Shown: positions 16,321 to 25,066 of the stretch, in pieces
Position numbering within the stretch: the stretch's first letter is position 1
Layout: each line of letters begins with the position of its first letter
DNA from: Oceanobacillus sojae
GTDB lineage: Bacteria > Bacillota > Bacilli > Bacillales > Amphibacillaceae
Length of the DNA: 64,000 nucleotides
Assembly (NCBI RefSeq): GCF_007991515.1
Contig: NZ_BJYM01000005.1
Coordinates: 186,001 to 250,000 of the forward strand
Direction of reading: 5' to 3'
Notes under the pieces: model-generated
The model's database searches: none
Told to the model about the DNA's origin: nothing
Seen by the model: only the letters and a program-made list of their open reading frames with translations
Program-made: the position numbers and the translations under genes

Positions 16321-17221
16321 CCCAATATTCTTTCACCTCGCTTAATATCTCATCAGCCGGAAGTGTTGTTGCTTCTACAATGGATTTCCCCGTTTTTTGC
16401 AGATAATACTTCACTAAATAATATCCGCATACATAGCCCGCGCTGTGCGGTACTCCTACTGTTGGTAAACCTTGTAATTTAGTAATTTCATCTCCGTAAA
16501 GATAAGGCATAATTTGCTGTAATCCTGTTATTCCTAAATGTTCTCTTAAAATAGGTTTAATAACATGATTCAGTGTGTTGGCATCTGTTTTACTGACCCA
16601 TGGCCCAATTAAATCTTCTCCATATAGATAAGTGGCAAAATTTTCTGCTAGCCCTTCACTGACAATTAATTCCCCAAGGTTAATTTTATCATTCCATTTA
16701 ATAAATTGGTAACGGACATTATGATTACATTCATGTGCTAATGCGGGTTTTAATCGTTTTAATGTGTACTCATTTGGAAGCAAACTAAGAAAAATATAAC
16801 CAGGAATTCCGCCTTCTCCACTGTATCCTTCACTCAGCCGCAGGATTTCGCTGTCAGGATCCCCTAACAAAACCGTAAATAAATAATTAGACACAGGCAA
16901 ATTAATACCATGCTTAGTAAATTGGTTTAAGCTATATTCCATTGCCTGCTTTAACTCACCCCATAATTTATCAGAGGAAATCAGTTTAAGCTCTGGTTCT
17001 ATTTGCGGTGTTATCATCTCTGGTGCCAGGTGGGCCATATTATTTATCGTCATCACATCAAACCCATTTTCCTCCTTCGCCCGGAATGGAATCTGCTGTA
17101 TTTCCCACTTTTTCATGTAAGGAGCTAGCATCTTTTGACGGTACAATTCTGTTTTTTCTTTTGGCGGGCAAGCGATAATCTCCCTATAAATTTTATCTGA
17201 TCGTAATATATTGATATTCAT
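16295..17221 (-). CDS. DUF2268-type putative zinc metallopeptidase (YjaZ-like)
   Basis: A 308-residue protein with a gluzincin-like site: HECNH (HExxH, about residue 174) in LAHECNHNVRY, and a downstream GLAENFATYL helix whose glutamate is the likely third zinc ligand. This is the DUF2268/YjaZ arrangement. No signal peptide is seen. AAGGTGTGAG precedes the ATG at 17221. It forms an operon with the MerR-TipAS gene, an association that suggests ligand-induced expression. Protease activity is predicted, not shown. Confidence 0.85.
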   Translation of the reverse strand: MNINILRSDKIYREIIACPPKEKTELYRQKMLAPYMKKWEIQQIPFRAKEENGFDVMTINNMAHLAPEMITPQIEPELKLISSDKLWGELKQAMEYSLNQFTKHGINLPVSNYLFTVLLGDPDSEILRLSEGYSGEGGIPGYIFLSLLPNEYTLKRLKPALAHECNHNVRYQFIKWNDKINLGELIVSEGLAENFATYLYGEDLIGPWVSKTDANTLNHVIKPILREHLGITGLQQIMPYLYGDEITKLQGLPTVGVPHSAGYVCGYYLVKYYLQKTGKSIVEATTLPADEILSEVKEYWDEETVLYR

Positions 17222-17251
17222 TTATCTCACACCTTTTCACATTTTGTTTAT

Positions 17252-17282
17252 AACTTAAAGCATTACGTAACGTGAAGGTCAA
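17252..17282 (-). promoter_or_regulatory. Possible MerR-type promoter of peptidase/MerR operon
   Basis: On the minus strand TTGACC (17277-17282) is followed, after 19 bases, by TAAGTT (17252-17257). The spacer begins TTCACGTTACGTAA, containing a TTACGTAA palindrome. A 19-base spacer with an internal dyad is the mark of MerR-activated promoters; the -10 match is weak. Confidence 0.4.
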
Positions 17283-17289
17283 GTAAAAA

Positions 17290-17565
17290 TTAAAAAAAGA
17301 ACCCCAGTGGTATCTGAGATTCTCCTTTATATTCTTCAATGGATAAAGGACCGATAACAGAAGTAAGGTTAGCTATGCCTATAACTTTTTTAGTACCACT
17401 GGCAATTATTCCAATCGTACCTCTTATTTTCGTATTACTGCCCCTGATTTCTAATTCTTTTTTGCCTCTTAATATTGCCTTGGCCCAGATTTCTTTAATA
17501 ATTAGACCTTTGGTGACCACGCTGATTTCATCTAAAAATAAATCTGGCCGGTAAAAGCTGCTCAT
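17290..17565 (-). CDS. Short ASCH-domain protein, probably C-terminally truncated
   Basis: A 91-residue protein whose residues 20-80 match the ASCH fold: IKEIWAKAILRGKKELEIRG, then RGTIGIIASGTKKVIGIANL. ASCH domains usually span at least 100 residues and bind RNA or modified nucleosides. Here the C-terminal strands are missing and the last codons run into a hairpin AGAATCTCAG/CTGGGGTTCT followed by T7, i.e. the gene ends inside its own terminator (17284-17315). AAGAGGTGA precedes the ATG. Either a minimal ASCH protein or a remnant of a longer gene. Confidence 0.65.
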   Translation of the reverse strand: MSSFYRPDLFLDEISVVTKGLIIKEIWAKAILRGKKELEIRGSNTKIRGTIGIIASGTKKVIGIANLTSVIGPLSIEEYKGESQIPLGFFF

Positions 17566-17635
17566 CTAATGATTCACCTCTTTTTAAATTACCGTAACAA
17601 CGAATTTAAATAATTCAAATATCTACAATTAAAAA

Positions 17636-18067
17636 TCATTTCACTTTTTCCTCCAGCTTACTTATCCTTTCTTCCAGCTGCTCCGCTCTTTCATCCAGGC
17701 GTTTCACATTGATTAGCTGCTGAATTTTCTGCTCCAGCCGGTCTATCTTTCTCTCTAATCTGCTAATGCTGTCTGTATCATTTGGTGATGATTCAAAATA
17801 AGCGTTCGGGAAAATAGATGCAAGCTTTTCATTTTCTTCTGTTACTTCAAAATGAATACTGTAATCCTCTCCTGTTACTTCTTTTACAGACTCTGCAATC
17901 AATGTACTATATTTTTCCTTCAGCCAATCTATTGTAAATTCACTGGACGAATAGACAGTTAAAGCATCCTCTACAAATTCAGCTGTAGTTTTCTTAAACC
18001 ATGTGTCAAAACTGGGTTTAGATATTTGGTAGCTTATTTTCTCTAATACTTTTTGCCATATACCCAT
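17636..18067 (-). CDS. Stand-alone DnaA N-terminal (domain I) protein with coiled coil
   Basis: A 143-residue protein. Residues 1-80 closely resemble DnaA domain I: SKPSFDTWFKKT, FTIDWLKEKY and TGEDYSIHF follow the order in Bacillus DnaA. No AAA+ or DNA-binding domain follows; instead residues about 98-143 form a heptad-rich coiled coil (ISRLERKIDRLEQKI). DnaA domain I mediates DnaA self-assembly and contacts helicase loaders and regulators such as SirA, so a free copy could modulate initiation or borrow the fold for another role. AGGAGG lies before the ATG. Transcribed alone or with the upstream Nudix gene 91 bases away. Confidence 0.8.
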   Translation of the reverse strand: MGIWQKVLEKISYQISKPSFDTWFKKTTAEFVEDALTVYSSSEFTIDWLKEKYSTLIAESVKEVTGEDYSIHFEVTEENEKLASIFPNAYFESSPNDTDSISRLERKIDRLEQKIQQLINVKRLDERAEQLEERISKLEEKVK

Positions 18068-18158
18068 TGAATTTTCCTCCTGTATGTTTTATTCAAAGTT
18101 ATCAGCTGGTTTTCATTCACTGCCGCATGCTATTCTTCATATAAAAACATCAAAATAA

Positions 18159-18614
18159 TTATAATAATACTACATTTGCTTCTTCACCATTCTGTTCATA
18201 ATAAAATTCCGAAATTTTTTCATCAACAAACACTCTATACATTTCTAGAAAATCATTAGCCAGCGTATAATCTGGCAGTTCATCCTTTTCAATCCAGAAT
18301 ACCTTTCCTTCATCGGAGCTTGTTAACTCTCCGGAAAAGGAAGCTGTTTTATAAAATAAAACAACGTATCTTTCATCTTGATCAGTCTGAAATTGCTTCG
18401 TCCCGCACAGGACAGGATTTTTAATATGTAAGCCCGTCTCTTCCTTTACTTCCCGTACAACTGCGTCATGAAAGGATTCTCTTTTTTCAATATGTCCTCC
18501 TGGAAAAGTAATACCCGGCCAGTTTGGATTTTGTCTGTCTTGAACTAAAATTTGCCCCTTCTCATTTTCAATCATACACATATTCGTAAAAATTGCTGCC
18601 TCAGATCTTCCCAT
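18159..18614 (-). CDS. Nudix hydrolase, MutT/MutX-like
   Basis: A 151-residue Nudix protein with a complete box: GGHIEKRESFHDAVVREV then KEETGL (GX5EX7REUXEEXGU). The strongly conserved FPGGHIE and WPGITFP region resemble 8-oxo-dGTP diphosphatases (MutX type), but family substrate calls from the box alone are unsafe. AAGGGGATTC precedes the ATG. Confidence 0.88.
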   Translation of the reverse strand: MGRSEAAIFTNMCMIENEKGQILVQDRQNPNWPGITFPGGHIEKRESFHDAVVREVKEETGLHIKNPVLCGTKQFQTDQDERYVVLFYKTASFSGELTSSDEGKVFWIEKDELPDYTLANDFLEMYRVFVDEKISEFYYEQNGEEANVVLL

Positions 18615-18758
18615 TTGAATCCCCTTCCCTTTTTATCTATCATTTTCATTATTATCTAGTATACCATTGTGCAAAGATCGATAAAGCTATATTATGTTAT
18701 GATTGAAACAAATCCTGTATCAAAATTATAATAGCATTTACAGAAAGAAGGCATAAAA

Positions 18759-19394
18759 ATGAAGATAGATATTCCTAAAATTTCACCTATATTAACAGAA
18801 AAAAGATTTACCGATATTTTTTATGATGAGGATCCCATGCTGGAAATGTGTGAAATTACTGGAGCTGATTTCACCAATGAAGTTGTGGAACGTGTACGGA
18901 TTTACGATGCAGTCTTAAAAAATTGTCAATTCAATCAGACGGATTTTGGCAATATAGAGCTGACGGATGTCCGTTTCGAAAATTGTGACCTCTCAAATGT
19001 AAACCTGACAAAATCCTCTATCCACCGCGTAGAGTTTATTCATTGCAAGCTGGTCGGCTGTGAATTCCCGGAGTCCTCCATCGGCAATGTCAGATTTGAC
19101 GATTCCACCTTAAATCTGGCCACTTTCGGAAACGCCAAGCTGGAAAAGGTCATATTTAATGAAGCTGTATTAACGAATGTTGACTTTTATAATTGCAAAT
19201 TCAAAAAAATAGAGTTTAACCGCTGTGATCTAAATGATGCTAACTTTGAAGAGACCTCTCTGAAGGGAATAGATATAAGCTCCTCCAGCTTTGAAGCATT
19301 GACTGTTTCCCTGGAAAGTTTAAAAGGCTGCAAGGTGTCTTCCTATCAGGCGATTCAGTTTGCTTCTTTGATTGGATTGATTGTTAAGGAATAA
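18759..19394 (+). CDS. Pentapeptide-repeat protein
   Basis: A 211-residue protein that from about residue 35 to 180 follows A(D/N)LxX-like pentapeptide periodicity, e.g. ADFTN, CDLSNVNLTK, CDLNDANFEE, which folds as a right-handed beta-helix. Such proteins include the gyrase-protecting Qnr/MfpA group, whose DNA-mimic role needs acidic surface, which is present here. A final hydrophobic-capped helix ends the protein. AAAGAAGG precedes the ATG. Gyrase protection is only a possibility. Confidence 0.85.
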   Translation: MKIDIPKISPILTEKRFTDIFYDEDPMLEMCEITGADFTNEVVERVRIYDAVLKNCQFNQTDFGNIELTDVRFENCDLSNVNLTKSSIHRVEFIHCKLVGCEFPESSIGNVRFDDSTLNLATFGNAKLEKVIFNEAVLTNVDFYNCKFKKIEFNRCDLNDANFEETSLKGIDISSSSFEALTVSLESLKGCKVSSYQAIQFASLIGLIVKE

Positions 19395-19395
19395 G

Positions 19396-19434
19396 AAAAG
19401 TCTTTCCTGAGAAAATCGGGAAAAGGCTTTTTTT
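19396..19434 (+). terminator. Terminator of pentapeptide gene
   Basis: AAAAGTCTTTCC pairs imperfectly with GGAAAAGGCTTT and is followed by a T-run. Confidence 0.65.
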
Positions 19435-19577
19435 CCCTGTTTTTACTGTGAAAATGATTGCACTGTGATAAAATGGGAAACACATTGTGAAGTTATGAAC
19501 TTGCATTCGGAATAATAATGCAAACAGAATTATTATTTCCGTACCCAAAGCTACTTCCATCCAGAGGTGAAATCATC

Positions 19578-20333
19578 ATGAAAAAAATGTTAAAATTCTT
19601 ATTATTTTCTATTGGAGCACTCTTATTTTTAACTTCTTTACCCTTAAGCACAAAAATGATCATGGAGCTTATACATAATCAAAAAATGAATGCAGCGTAT
19701 GAGATTACAAATGTGAGTACAGGGGGGCCGCCTACTGAATCTACATTTCATTTTAATGATCACATAATAGAAACAGAGGAAACTGTAAAAATAGAGAATA
19801 GCCATAGAGACCCTTGGAGCAGAAAAATGAGCATCGCAGATTTATCATTAAAAATCAACGGTGAGGGACTGGATAAATTGAAAGATTATCCTGTCAGAAT
19901 GGAGGAAGCAGGATTAAACCGGTACTATGGAGAAATTGCCTATTTAACCCTGGAGGATAAAAGTAATGATAAAACGCAATTCATTATACTTTTAAAGAAA
20001 ACAAAAGAAGTTGAAAAAGAAACGTCAGACGGAGATATAACTGACAGAGTTCCAGATGAAAAATTAAAATACACCGCGCATATATTAGATGAAAACGGCA
20101 ATATAAATATGACTTCTTTCAGCTTCACTGATCGGGACGCTTTACAAACAGAGCTGCTTTCTGCCGGCTCTTTGGCTCCTTATCCGATTGGATATTATAC
20201 CGATGCGCGGGAGAGTATTCCTACAATAATTTTCCCTATCCTATTTCCATTCGTAACATTAGCTGTGGGATTTATATTATTGGTTCTCTTCTTTCTTATT
20301 AGACAAGGAGAGAAACTGAATAGGACAGCTTGA
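19578..20333 (+). CDS. Membrane-anchored extracellular protein of unknown function
   Basis: A 251-residue protein I do not recognise. It has an N-terminal helix (about 5-25), a hydrophilic, probably extracytoplasmic region (about 30-210, with ADLSLKINGEGL and paired acidic stretches) and a C-terminal helix (about 218-243), so both ends are cytoplasmic. The upstream ATG at 19518 has no ribosome site; the ATG at 19578 follows AGAGGTGA. Monocistronic, between the pentapeptide terminator and the aldo/keto reductase gene. No catalytic motif seen. Confidence 0.65.
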   Translation: MKKMLKFLLFSIGALLFLTSLPLSTKMIMELIHNQKMNAAYEITNVSTGGPPTESTFHFNDHIIETEETVKIENSHRDPWSRKMSIADLSLKINGEGLDKLKDYPVRMEEAGLNRYYGEIAYLTLEDKSNDKTQFIILLKKTKEVEKETSDGDITDRVPDEKLKYTAHILDENGNINMTSFSFTDRDALQTELLSAGSLAPYPIGYYTDARESIPTIIFPILFPFVTLAVGFILLVLFFLIRQGEKLNRTA

Positions 20334-20405
20334 TTAAAATGTTTATTTACCTTATTTTGTGGTATATTTTTAGTGTAGTAATTTTATCGGAAAAGGGGTT
20401 TTAAA

Positions 20406-21338
20406 ATGGTGAAGCACGTAAAATTAGGTAAATCTGATATTTCGGTAAATCCAATCGGTTTAGGCACGAATGCTGTAGGCGGTCATAATCTGTATCCAAA
20501 TATGCTGGATGAAGAACAAGGAAAAGACGTTGTCCGTACAGCACTGGATAATGGTATTAATATGCTGGATACAGCATTTATTTATGGACCGGAGCGCTCT
20601 GAAGAGTTGGTAGGAGAAGTTATGCAAGAATATAAACGTGAAGATATTGTACTGGCAACGAAAGCAGCGCATAAATTTGTCGGTAACGATACAGTAATGG
20701 ATAACTCACCAGCATTTTTAAAACAAGCCGTTGATGACGCTTTGAAACGTACACGTACAGATTATATTGACTTATTTTATATCCATTTTCCGGATGAGAA
20801 TACACCAAAAGCAGAAGCAGTCGGCGCTTTAAAAGAATTAAAAGATCAAGGAAAAATTCGCTCTATCGGTGTTTCTAACTTCTCACCCGATCAATTGAAG
20901 GAAGCAAATCAAGATGGCTATGTAGATGTGTTTCAAGGAGAATATAATTTATTAAAACGTGATGCTGAGAAAAACTATTTCCCTTATACAGCGGAGAATC
21001 AAATTACTTTTATCCCGTACTTCCCGCTGGAGTCAGGATTATTAGCAGGTAAATATGATAAAGATTCTAGTTTCTCAGACTTAAGAGAGAAAAATCCAAA
21101 TTTCCAGGGACAGCAGTTTTTAGATAACCTTGAAAAAATAGAGCAAATAAGAAAAATTGCTGATAATTATGGTGAGGAGGTCGCTCATATTGTTCTGGCC
21201 TGGTATTTCTCTCAACCATCTGTTGATGTAATTATCCCTGGCGCAAAACGTCCGGAACAGGTACGAAGCAACCAAAGAGCAGCTGAAATTTCTTTATCTG
21301 AAGATGATATTCAAAAAATCAGCAATATCTTTGCATAA
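20406..21338 (+). CDS. Aldo/keto reductase
   Basis: A 310-residue AKR TIM barrel. The catalytic tetrad is visible: Asp and Tyr in LDTAFIYG (about 55-62), Lys in ATKAA (about 83) and His in FYIHFPD (about 125). NADPH-binding residues appear near GAKRPEQV (about 279-286). Reduces aldehydes/ketones; resembles general stress AKRs such as YqkF/IolS types. AAAAGGGG precedes the ATG. Monocistronic with a strong terminator. Confidence 0.9.
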   Translation: MVKHVKLGKSDISVNPIGLGTNAVGGHNLYPNMLDEEQGKDVVRTALDNGINMLDTAFIYGPERSEELVGEVMQEYKREDIVLATKAAHKFVGNDTVMDNSPAFLKQAVDDALKRTRTDYIDLFYIHFPDENTPKAEAVGALKELKDQGKIRSIGVSNFSPDQLKEANQDGYVDVFQGEYNLLKRDAEKNYFPYTAENQITFIPYFPLESGLLAGKYDKDSSFSDLREKNPNFQGQQFLDNLEKIEQIRKIADNYGEEVAHIVLAWYFSQPSVDVIIPGAKRPEQVRSNQRAAEISLSEDDIQKISNIFA

Positions 21339-21350
21339 TCAATGAAATAC

Positions 21351-21396
21351 AAAATCCGCTTATTGTTTTAATAAAAAAGCAATAAGCGGATTTTTT
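21351..21396. terminator. Terminator after aldo/keto reductase gene
   Basis: AAAATCCGCTTATTG (21351-21365) pairs perfectly with CAATAAGCGGATTTT (21380-21394) and ends in a T-run on the plus strand; the A-run on the left makes it usable by the convergent aminotransferase operon. Confidence 0.85.
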
Positions 21397-21433
21397 AGTG
21401 ATAAAGTGATTATTTTTTGCAAATTACTTATGT

Positions 21434-22615
21434 TTACAGATGTTTGCTGACAAAACGTTTCATGCGCTTTGTAGCTTCCTGCAGATTATCCATCGAAGTC
21501 GCATAGGAACAGCGAATATGCCCTTCTCCTCCTGCGCCAAAAATATCTCCTGGCACGACAGCGACATGCTCTTCATATAATAATTTTTCCGCAAATTCCT
21601 CAGATGTTAATCCAGTGGCTTTAATAGAAGGAAAGGCATAAAACGCACCTCCAGGCATATGACATGCTAAGCCCATCTCTGCAAAAGACTCTACAAAAAA
21701 TCCGCGTCTTTGCTTATAAGACTGCTTCATTCTCTCCACATCGTCCATTCCGCTCTTCAATGCTTCCAGTGCCCCGTACTGTGCCATTGTCGGTGCACAC
21801 ATTAAACTGTACTGATGCAGCTTTAGCATCGCAGCCAATAAATCAGGCGGAGCCATTACAAAACCTAACCGCCATCCCGTCATCGCAAATGCTTTGGAGA
21901 ATCCTGATATTAATATTGTCCTCTCCTTCATACCTTCAAGTACTGCAAAACTAACGTGCTGGTTATCATAGCTCAATTCAGCGTAAATCTCATCAGAAAA
22001 CACGATTAAATCATGCTCTTCAGCCAATGTCGCTATTTCCTGCAAATCCTCTCTCAGCATAACAGCGCCAGTCGGGTTATTCGGAAAACTGATCATTAAT
22101 GCCTTTGTATTTGCCGTAATCGCAGCCCTAATCTGCTCTGCTGATACCTTAAAGTCATCCTCTATTCTTGTTCCTACAGAGACTGGAACTCCGCCTGCCA
22201 TTGATACCAGTGGAGAATAGGATACAAATCCAGGCTCTACAATTATGACTTCATCACCCGGGTCTAAAATAGCACGGCAGCCAATATCAATTGCTTCACT
22301 TGCTCCAACTGTTACCAGTACTTCTGTTTCTGCGTCATAATCCACATCAAAACGATCATACATATATTTTGTAATTTCCTGTCTCAATTCGAGTACACCG
22401 GCATTTGCTGAATAAGCAGTAAATCCTCTTTCCATAGAAGAAATACTGGCCTCACGGATATTCCACGGTGTAATAAAATCCGGCTCCCCGACACCTAAAG
22501 AAATAATGTTATCCATGGAGGAAGCCAAATCGAAAAATCTCCGGATACCGGATGGCTGAATATCCTGTACACGTGACGATAAGCGGCTTTTGGTTTTTAC
22601 ATTTAATTGACTCAT
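21434..22615 (-). CDS. Class I/II PLP aminotransferase (YugH/PatA-like)
   Basis: A 393-residue fold-type I aminotransferase. The PLP lysine is in SGFSKAFAMTGWR (about residue 240), with the NNPTGA motif (about 176-181), the SDEIYAELSY segment and the C-terminal arginine in GHIRCSYA. It matches YugH/PatA-type enzymes acting on alanine, aspartate or aromatic acids. It overlaps the upstream Lrp gene by four bases (ATGA), so the pair is coupled. Confidence 0.9.
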   Translation of the reverse strand: MSQLNVKTKSRLSSRVQDIQPSGIRRFFDLASSMDNIISLGVGEPDFITPWNIREASISSMERGFTAYSANAGVLELRQEITKYMYDRFDVDYDAETEVLVTVGASEAIDIGCRAILDPGDEVIIVEPGFVSYSPLVSMAGGVPVSVGTRIEDDFKVSAEQIRAAITANTKALMISFPNNPTGAVMLREDLQEIATLAEEHDLIVFSDEIYAELSYDNQHVSFAVLEGMKERTILISGFSKAFAMTGWRLGFVMAPPDLLAAMLKLHQYSLMCAPTMAQYGALEALKSGMDDVERMKQSYKQRRGFFVESFAEMGLACHMPGGAFYAFPSIKATGLTSEEFAEKLLYEEHVAVVPGDIFGAGGEGHIRCSYATSMDNLQEATKRMKRFVSKHL

Positions 22616-23106
22616 GGTGTCACCACTATTCTGCGATCTTCTTCGCCCTCTTCAAAAACGATTCCATCATGCTTATATTTTTTCAACTGAAAATGTGTTG
22701 TTGTTGAAATCACAGAATCTATCGATGAAAGTTTTTCAGAAACAAAACGGGCAATCTCCTGCATCGTTTTTCCTTCTATTACCACTTGAAGATCATAAGC
22801 TCCTGACATTAGATACAAAGCCTGCACCTCAGAAAAACGGTAGATTCGCTCTGCTACCTCATCAAATCCGACCCCGCGTTTTGGTGTTACCTTTACATCA
22901 ATCATCGCTGTTACCTGCTCAGCCTGCGGTACCTTGCTCCAGTCCACGACAGTCGAATAGTTTAAGATAACTTTCTTTTCTTCCAATTTTTTTAATATCG
23001 CTTTAATTTCTTCTTCATTTATACTTGTCATTTTCGCTAATGTATTTAAATCAATTCGTGCATCTTCTTCTATAATTCTCAATATTTCTAATTCTTTATC
23101 TGTCAT
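22612..23106 (-). CDS. Lrp/AsnC-family regulator (YugG-like)
   Basis: About 164 residues: a winged HTH (about 1-55, LNTLAKMTSINEEEIKAILKK) and an RAM/AsnC ligand domain (about 65-145, ending near STTTHFQLKKYK). The ATG at 23106 has AAAGGAG nine bases upstream and is preferred to the ATG at 23127, which has none. The linked aminotransferase suggests an amino acid is the effector, as in the yugGH pair of Bacillus subtilis. Confidence 0.88.
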   Translation of the reverse strand: MTDKELEILRIIEEDARIDLNTLAKMTSINEEEIKAILKKLEEKKVILNYSTVVDWSKVPQAEQVTAMIDVKVTPKRGVGFDEVAERIYRFSEVQALYLMSGAYDLQVVIEGKTMQEIARFVSEKLSSIDSVISTTTHFQLKKYKHDGIVFEEGEEDRRIVVTP

Positions 23107-23322
23107 TACCTTTGACTCCTTTACCATTTCTGCCCAGTATCTAATCCCGTATTTGGATTATATCTCATCATAACATATTCGATGCGATAAATTAATTTCT
23201 GTCCACAAATATTTTAAATTTTTTGTTTTAAATGTATCAAATATTTCTATTTTTAGAAGATACCATGGAAAATATAATGAAATCTGGAAGGCTATCAAAG
23301 TTTATTTTGTAGAAAAATCTTT

Positions 23323-23940
23323 TTAAAAGATTGTTTTCACACCAAACCCTATCAACAGAATCCCTGTACATTTTTGAAGCATCTTTTGAAATAAAGGCTT
23401 CTTGAGCCATCTTTTCATTGCATCCAGAAAATAAACAAGTATGAAAAACCAGCCTGCAGCTATCAGCGTAAGGATAAATCCCAAAATAATAAGCTGCTGA
23501 TTAATACGCCCGCTTAAATCAATAAATTGCGGCATAAAAGTAACGTATACTAAAACAGTTTTCGGGTTTAAAATATTACTGACTGCCCCCTGCACAAAGG
23601 AAGCTTTATTATTTTTATTTGTGCGATTCCCATTTGGTATAGCATCCATAGAAAAAGTATCCTTTGAAAAGAAGGCTCTGATTCCTAAATAAAGCAGGTA
23701 TGCAGCTCCCATATATTTAATCATATTAAAAAGAATAACAGACTGAGCAATAACAATGGACAAGCCCAATACAGCAATCATCGTCCAGAAAGTCAGACCG
23801 GCTGCTATCCCAAGAATTGTGCAATAGCCGGCCCTTGTACCATAACTAAATGTATTTTTCATCACCAATATCGTATCTGTTCCAGGCAGCATGGACATCA
23901 TCAGTGCCATCAGGATATATGCAGGTAAATTATCTATCAT
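23323..23940 (-). CDS. LysE-family amino-acid exporter
   Basis: A 205-residue membrane protein with six helices and the LysE-family N-terminal signature MLPGTDTILVMKNTFSYG. GAGGAGG precedes the ATG. The DUF2000-like stub (23956-24099) and an AraC regulator (24108-24935) follow upstream on the same strand, so the regulator probably responds to a compound this protein exports. Confidence 0.88.
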   Translation of the reverse strand: MIDNLPAYILMALMMSMLPGTDTILVMKNTFSYGTRAGYCTILGIAAGLTFWTMIAVLGLSIVIAQSVILFNMIKYMGAAYLLYLGIRAFFSKDTFSMDAIPNGNRTNKNNKASFVQGAVSNILNPKTVLVYVTFMPQFIDLSGRINQQLIILGFILTLIAAGWFFILVYFLDAMKRWLKKPLFQKMLQKCTGILLIGFGVKTIF

Positions 23941-23955
23941 GCTTCCTCCTCTCAG

Positions 23956-24099
23956 CTACTTTAATAGAATGAGACTGCCTGTTAATTGATTTACCTTTTT
24001 CTTTTTCCAACGAGATTCCAGGACAGGAATAACTGCTGTATTAACAATTAATCCTAAAGGCAAATCATCATCAATTAGCCGTACACATTTTATTTTCAT
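23956..24099 (-). pseudogene. Remnant of a DUF2000-like gene
   Basis: A 47-codon frame whose first 22 residues (KCVRLIDDDLPLGLIVNTAV) look like the N-terminus of DUF2000 proteins, which normally run to about 130-150 residues. After that the sequence is unlike the family and stops. It lies between AraC and LysE genes, where I believe DUF2000 genes are often found. Probably an internal deletion remnant; could be expressed as a stub. No strong ribosome site. Confidence 0.45.
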
Positions 24100-24107
24100 A
24101 GAGCTTG

Positions 24108-24935
24108 TTACCCCTCTCCCTTACTTTCAAAAATCTTCATATACTGCTTCGGTGTTAATCCAATCATGCTCTTAAAAAATTTGGTTAAATGGCTCTGATC
24201 ACTGAATCCTGTTAAAAAAGCTGCTTCAGCCGGTTTTACTCCTTGTTCCAGAAGTTTTTTTGCATGATTCACCCGAATTGTTTCCAAATAGCTGTATGGT
24301 GAAATCCCCTTCTGCTTGGTAAAGGACCGGAGCAGATGATACTTACTCCATCCAATCAGATCACTTAACTCTTTCAAGGAAATTTTTTTGGTATAATGCT
24401 CCTCCAGGAAGCTGCTGATTGTTTGAACTTTGTGAGAAGATTCCAGGGCTGCTTTCGGGATAGCCAAGTCTGAGTTTATCTCAATAAGCTCCTCCATTAA
24501 ATAAAGAAACAGTTCTTCTTTTTTGAAAGCTTCCTCTTCCTCCAATATTTTCAGATGAAGGTCTTTTAAAGTAGATGCCACTTCACTCTTATACAAAACA
24601 TTTTCTTTAAAACGTGGAAGAATCTCCTCACCTTTTATCTCAAACATTGCTTTTTTTATTACATCAGCTTTTACATTAATACAGCGGTAATCCAGTGTTC
24701 CACCGTCTACCTGCTCACAGCTGTGCGTATCATAAGGATTGAAAATAAGTACATCGCCGGGGTGAATAACATATTCTTCTCCCTGACAGATCAACTCACG
24801 CTCTCCCTCCTCGATAAAACCAAACACATAATAATCATGAAAATGCGCGGGAAACTTTTGCGTAATTCCTTTAAACCGATATGCTTCCAAATCTAAATCA
24901 GGGTCTAAATAAATTGTTCGGGTTTCATTTAACAT
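24108..24935 (-). CDS. AraC-family regulator with N-terminal cupin
   Basis: A 275-residue protein: an AraC-type cupin (about 10-90, HFHDYYVFGFIEEGE and HPGDVLIFNPYDTHS) and a C-terminal pair of HTH motifs (about 165-270, ISLKELSDLIGWSKYHLLR and PAEAAFLTGFSDQSHLTKFF). GGGAGG precedes the ATG. The downstream minus-strand DUF2000 stub and LysE exporter are its likely targets. Confidence 0.88.
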   Translation of the reverse strand: MLNETRTIYLDPDLDLEAYRFKGITQKFPAHFHDYYVFGFIEEGERELICQGEEYVIHPGDVLIFNPYDTHSCEQVDGGTLDYRCINVKADVIKKAMFEIKGEEILPRFKENVLYKSEVASTLKDLHLKILEEEEAFKKEELFLYLMEELIEINSDLAIPKAALESSHKVQTISSFLEEHYTKKISLKELSDLIGWSKYHLLRSFTKQKGISPYSYLETIRVNHAKKLLEQGVKPAEAAFLTGFSDQSHLTKFFKSMIGLTPKQYMKIFESKGEG

Positions 24936-25034
24936 GCTTAAACCTCCCTTCCCATACTTCTTTATCCTGTTCCTAAAATATCAAGTATTATTTATTTTTT
25001 CTTGTATAATATTGCTCTTTTCTCAGACAAAGCG

Positions 25035-25063
25035 AAAGCCGCCGATAAAATATCGGCGGCTTT
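25035..25063. terminator. Terminator hairpin after bdbC
   Basis: AAAGCCGCCGATA (25035-25047) pairs perfectly with TATCGGCGGCTTT (25051-25063), three-base loop, four bases past the bdbC stop. Thymines follow on both strands. Confidence 0.75.
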
Positions 25064-25066
25064 TTC

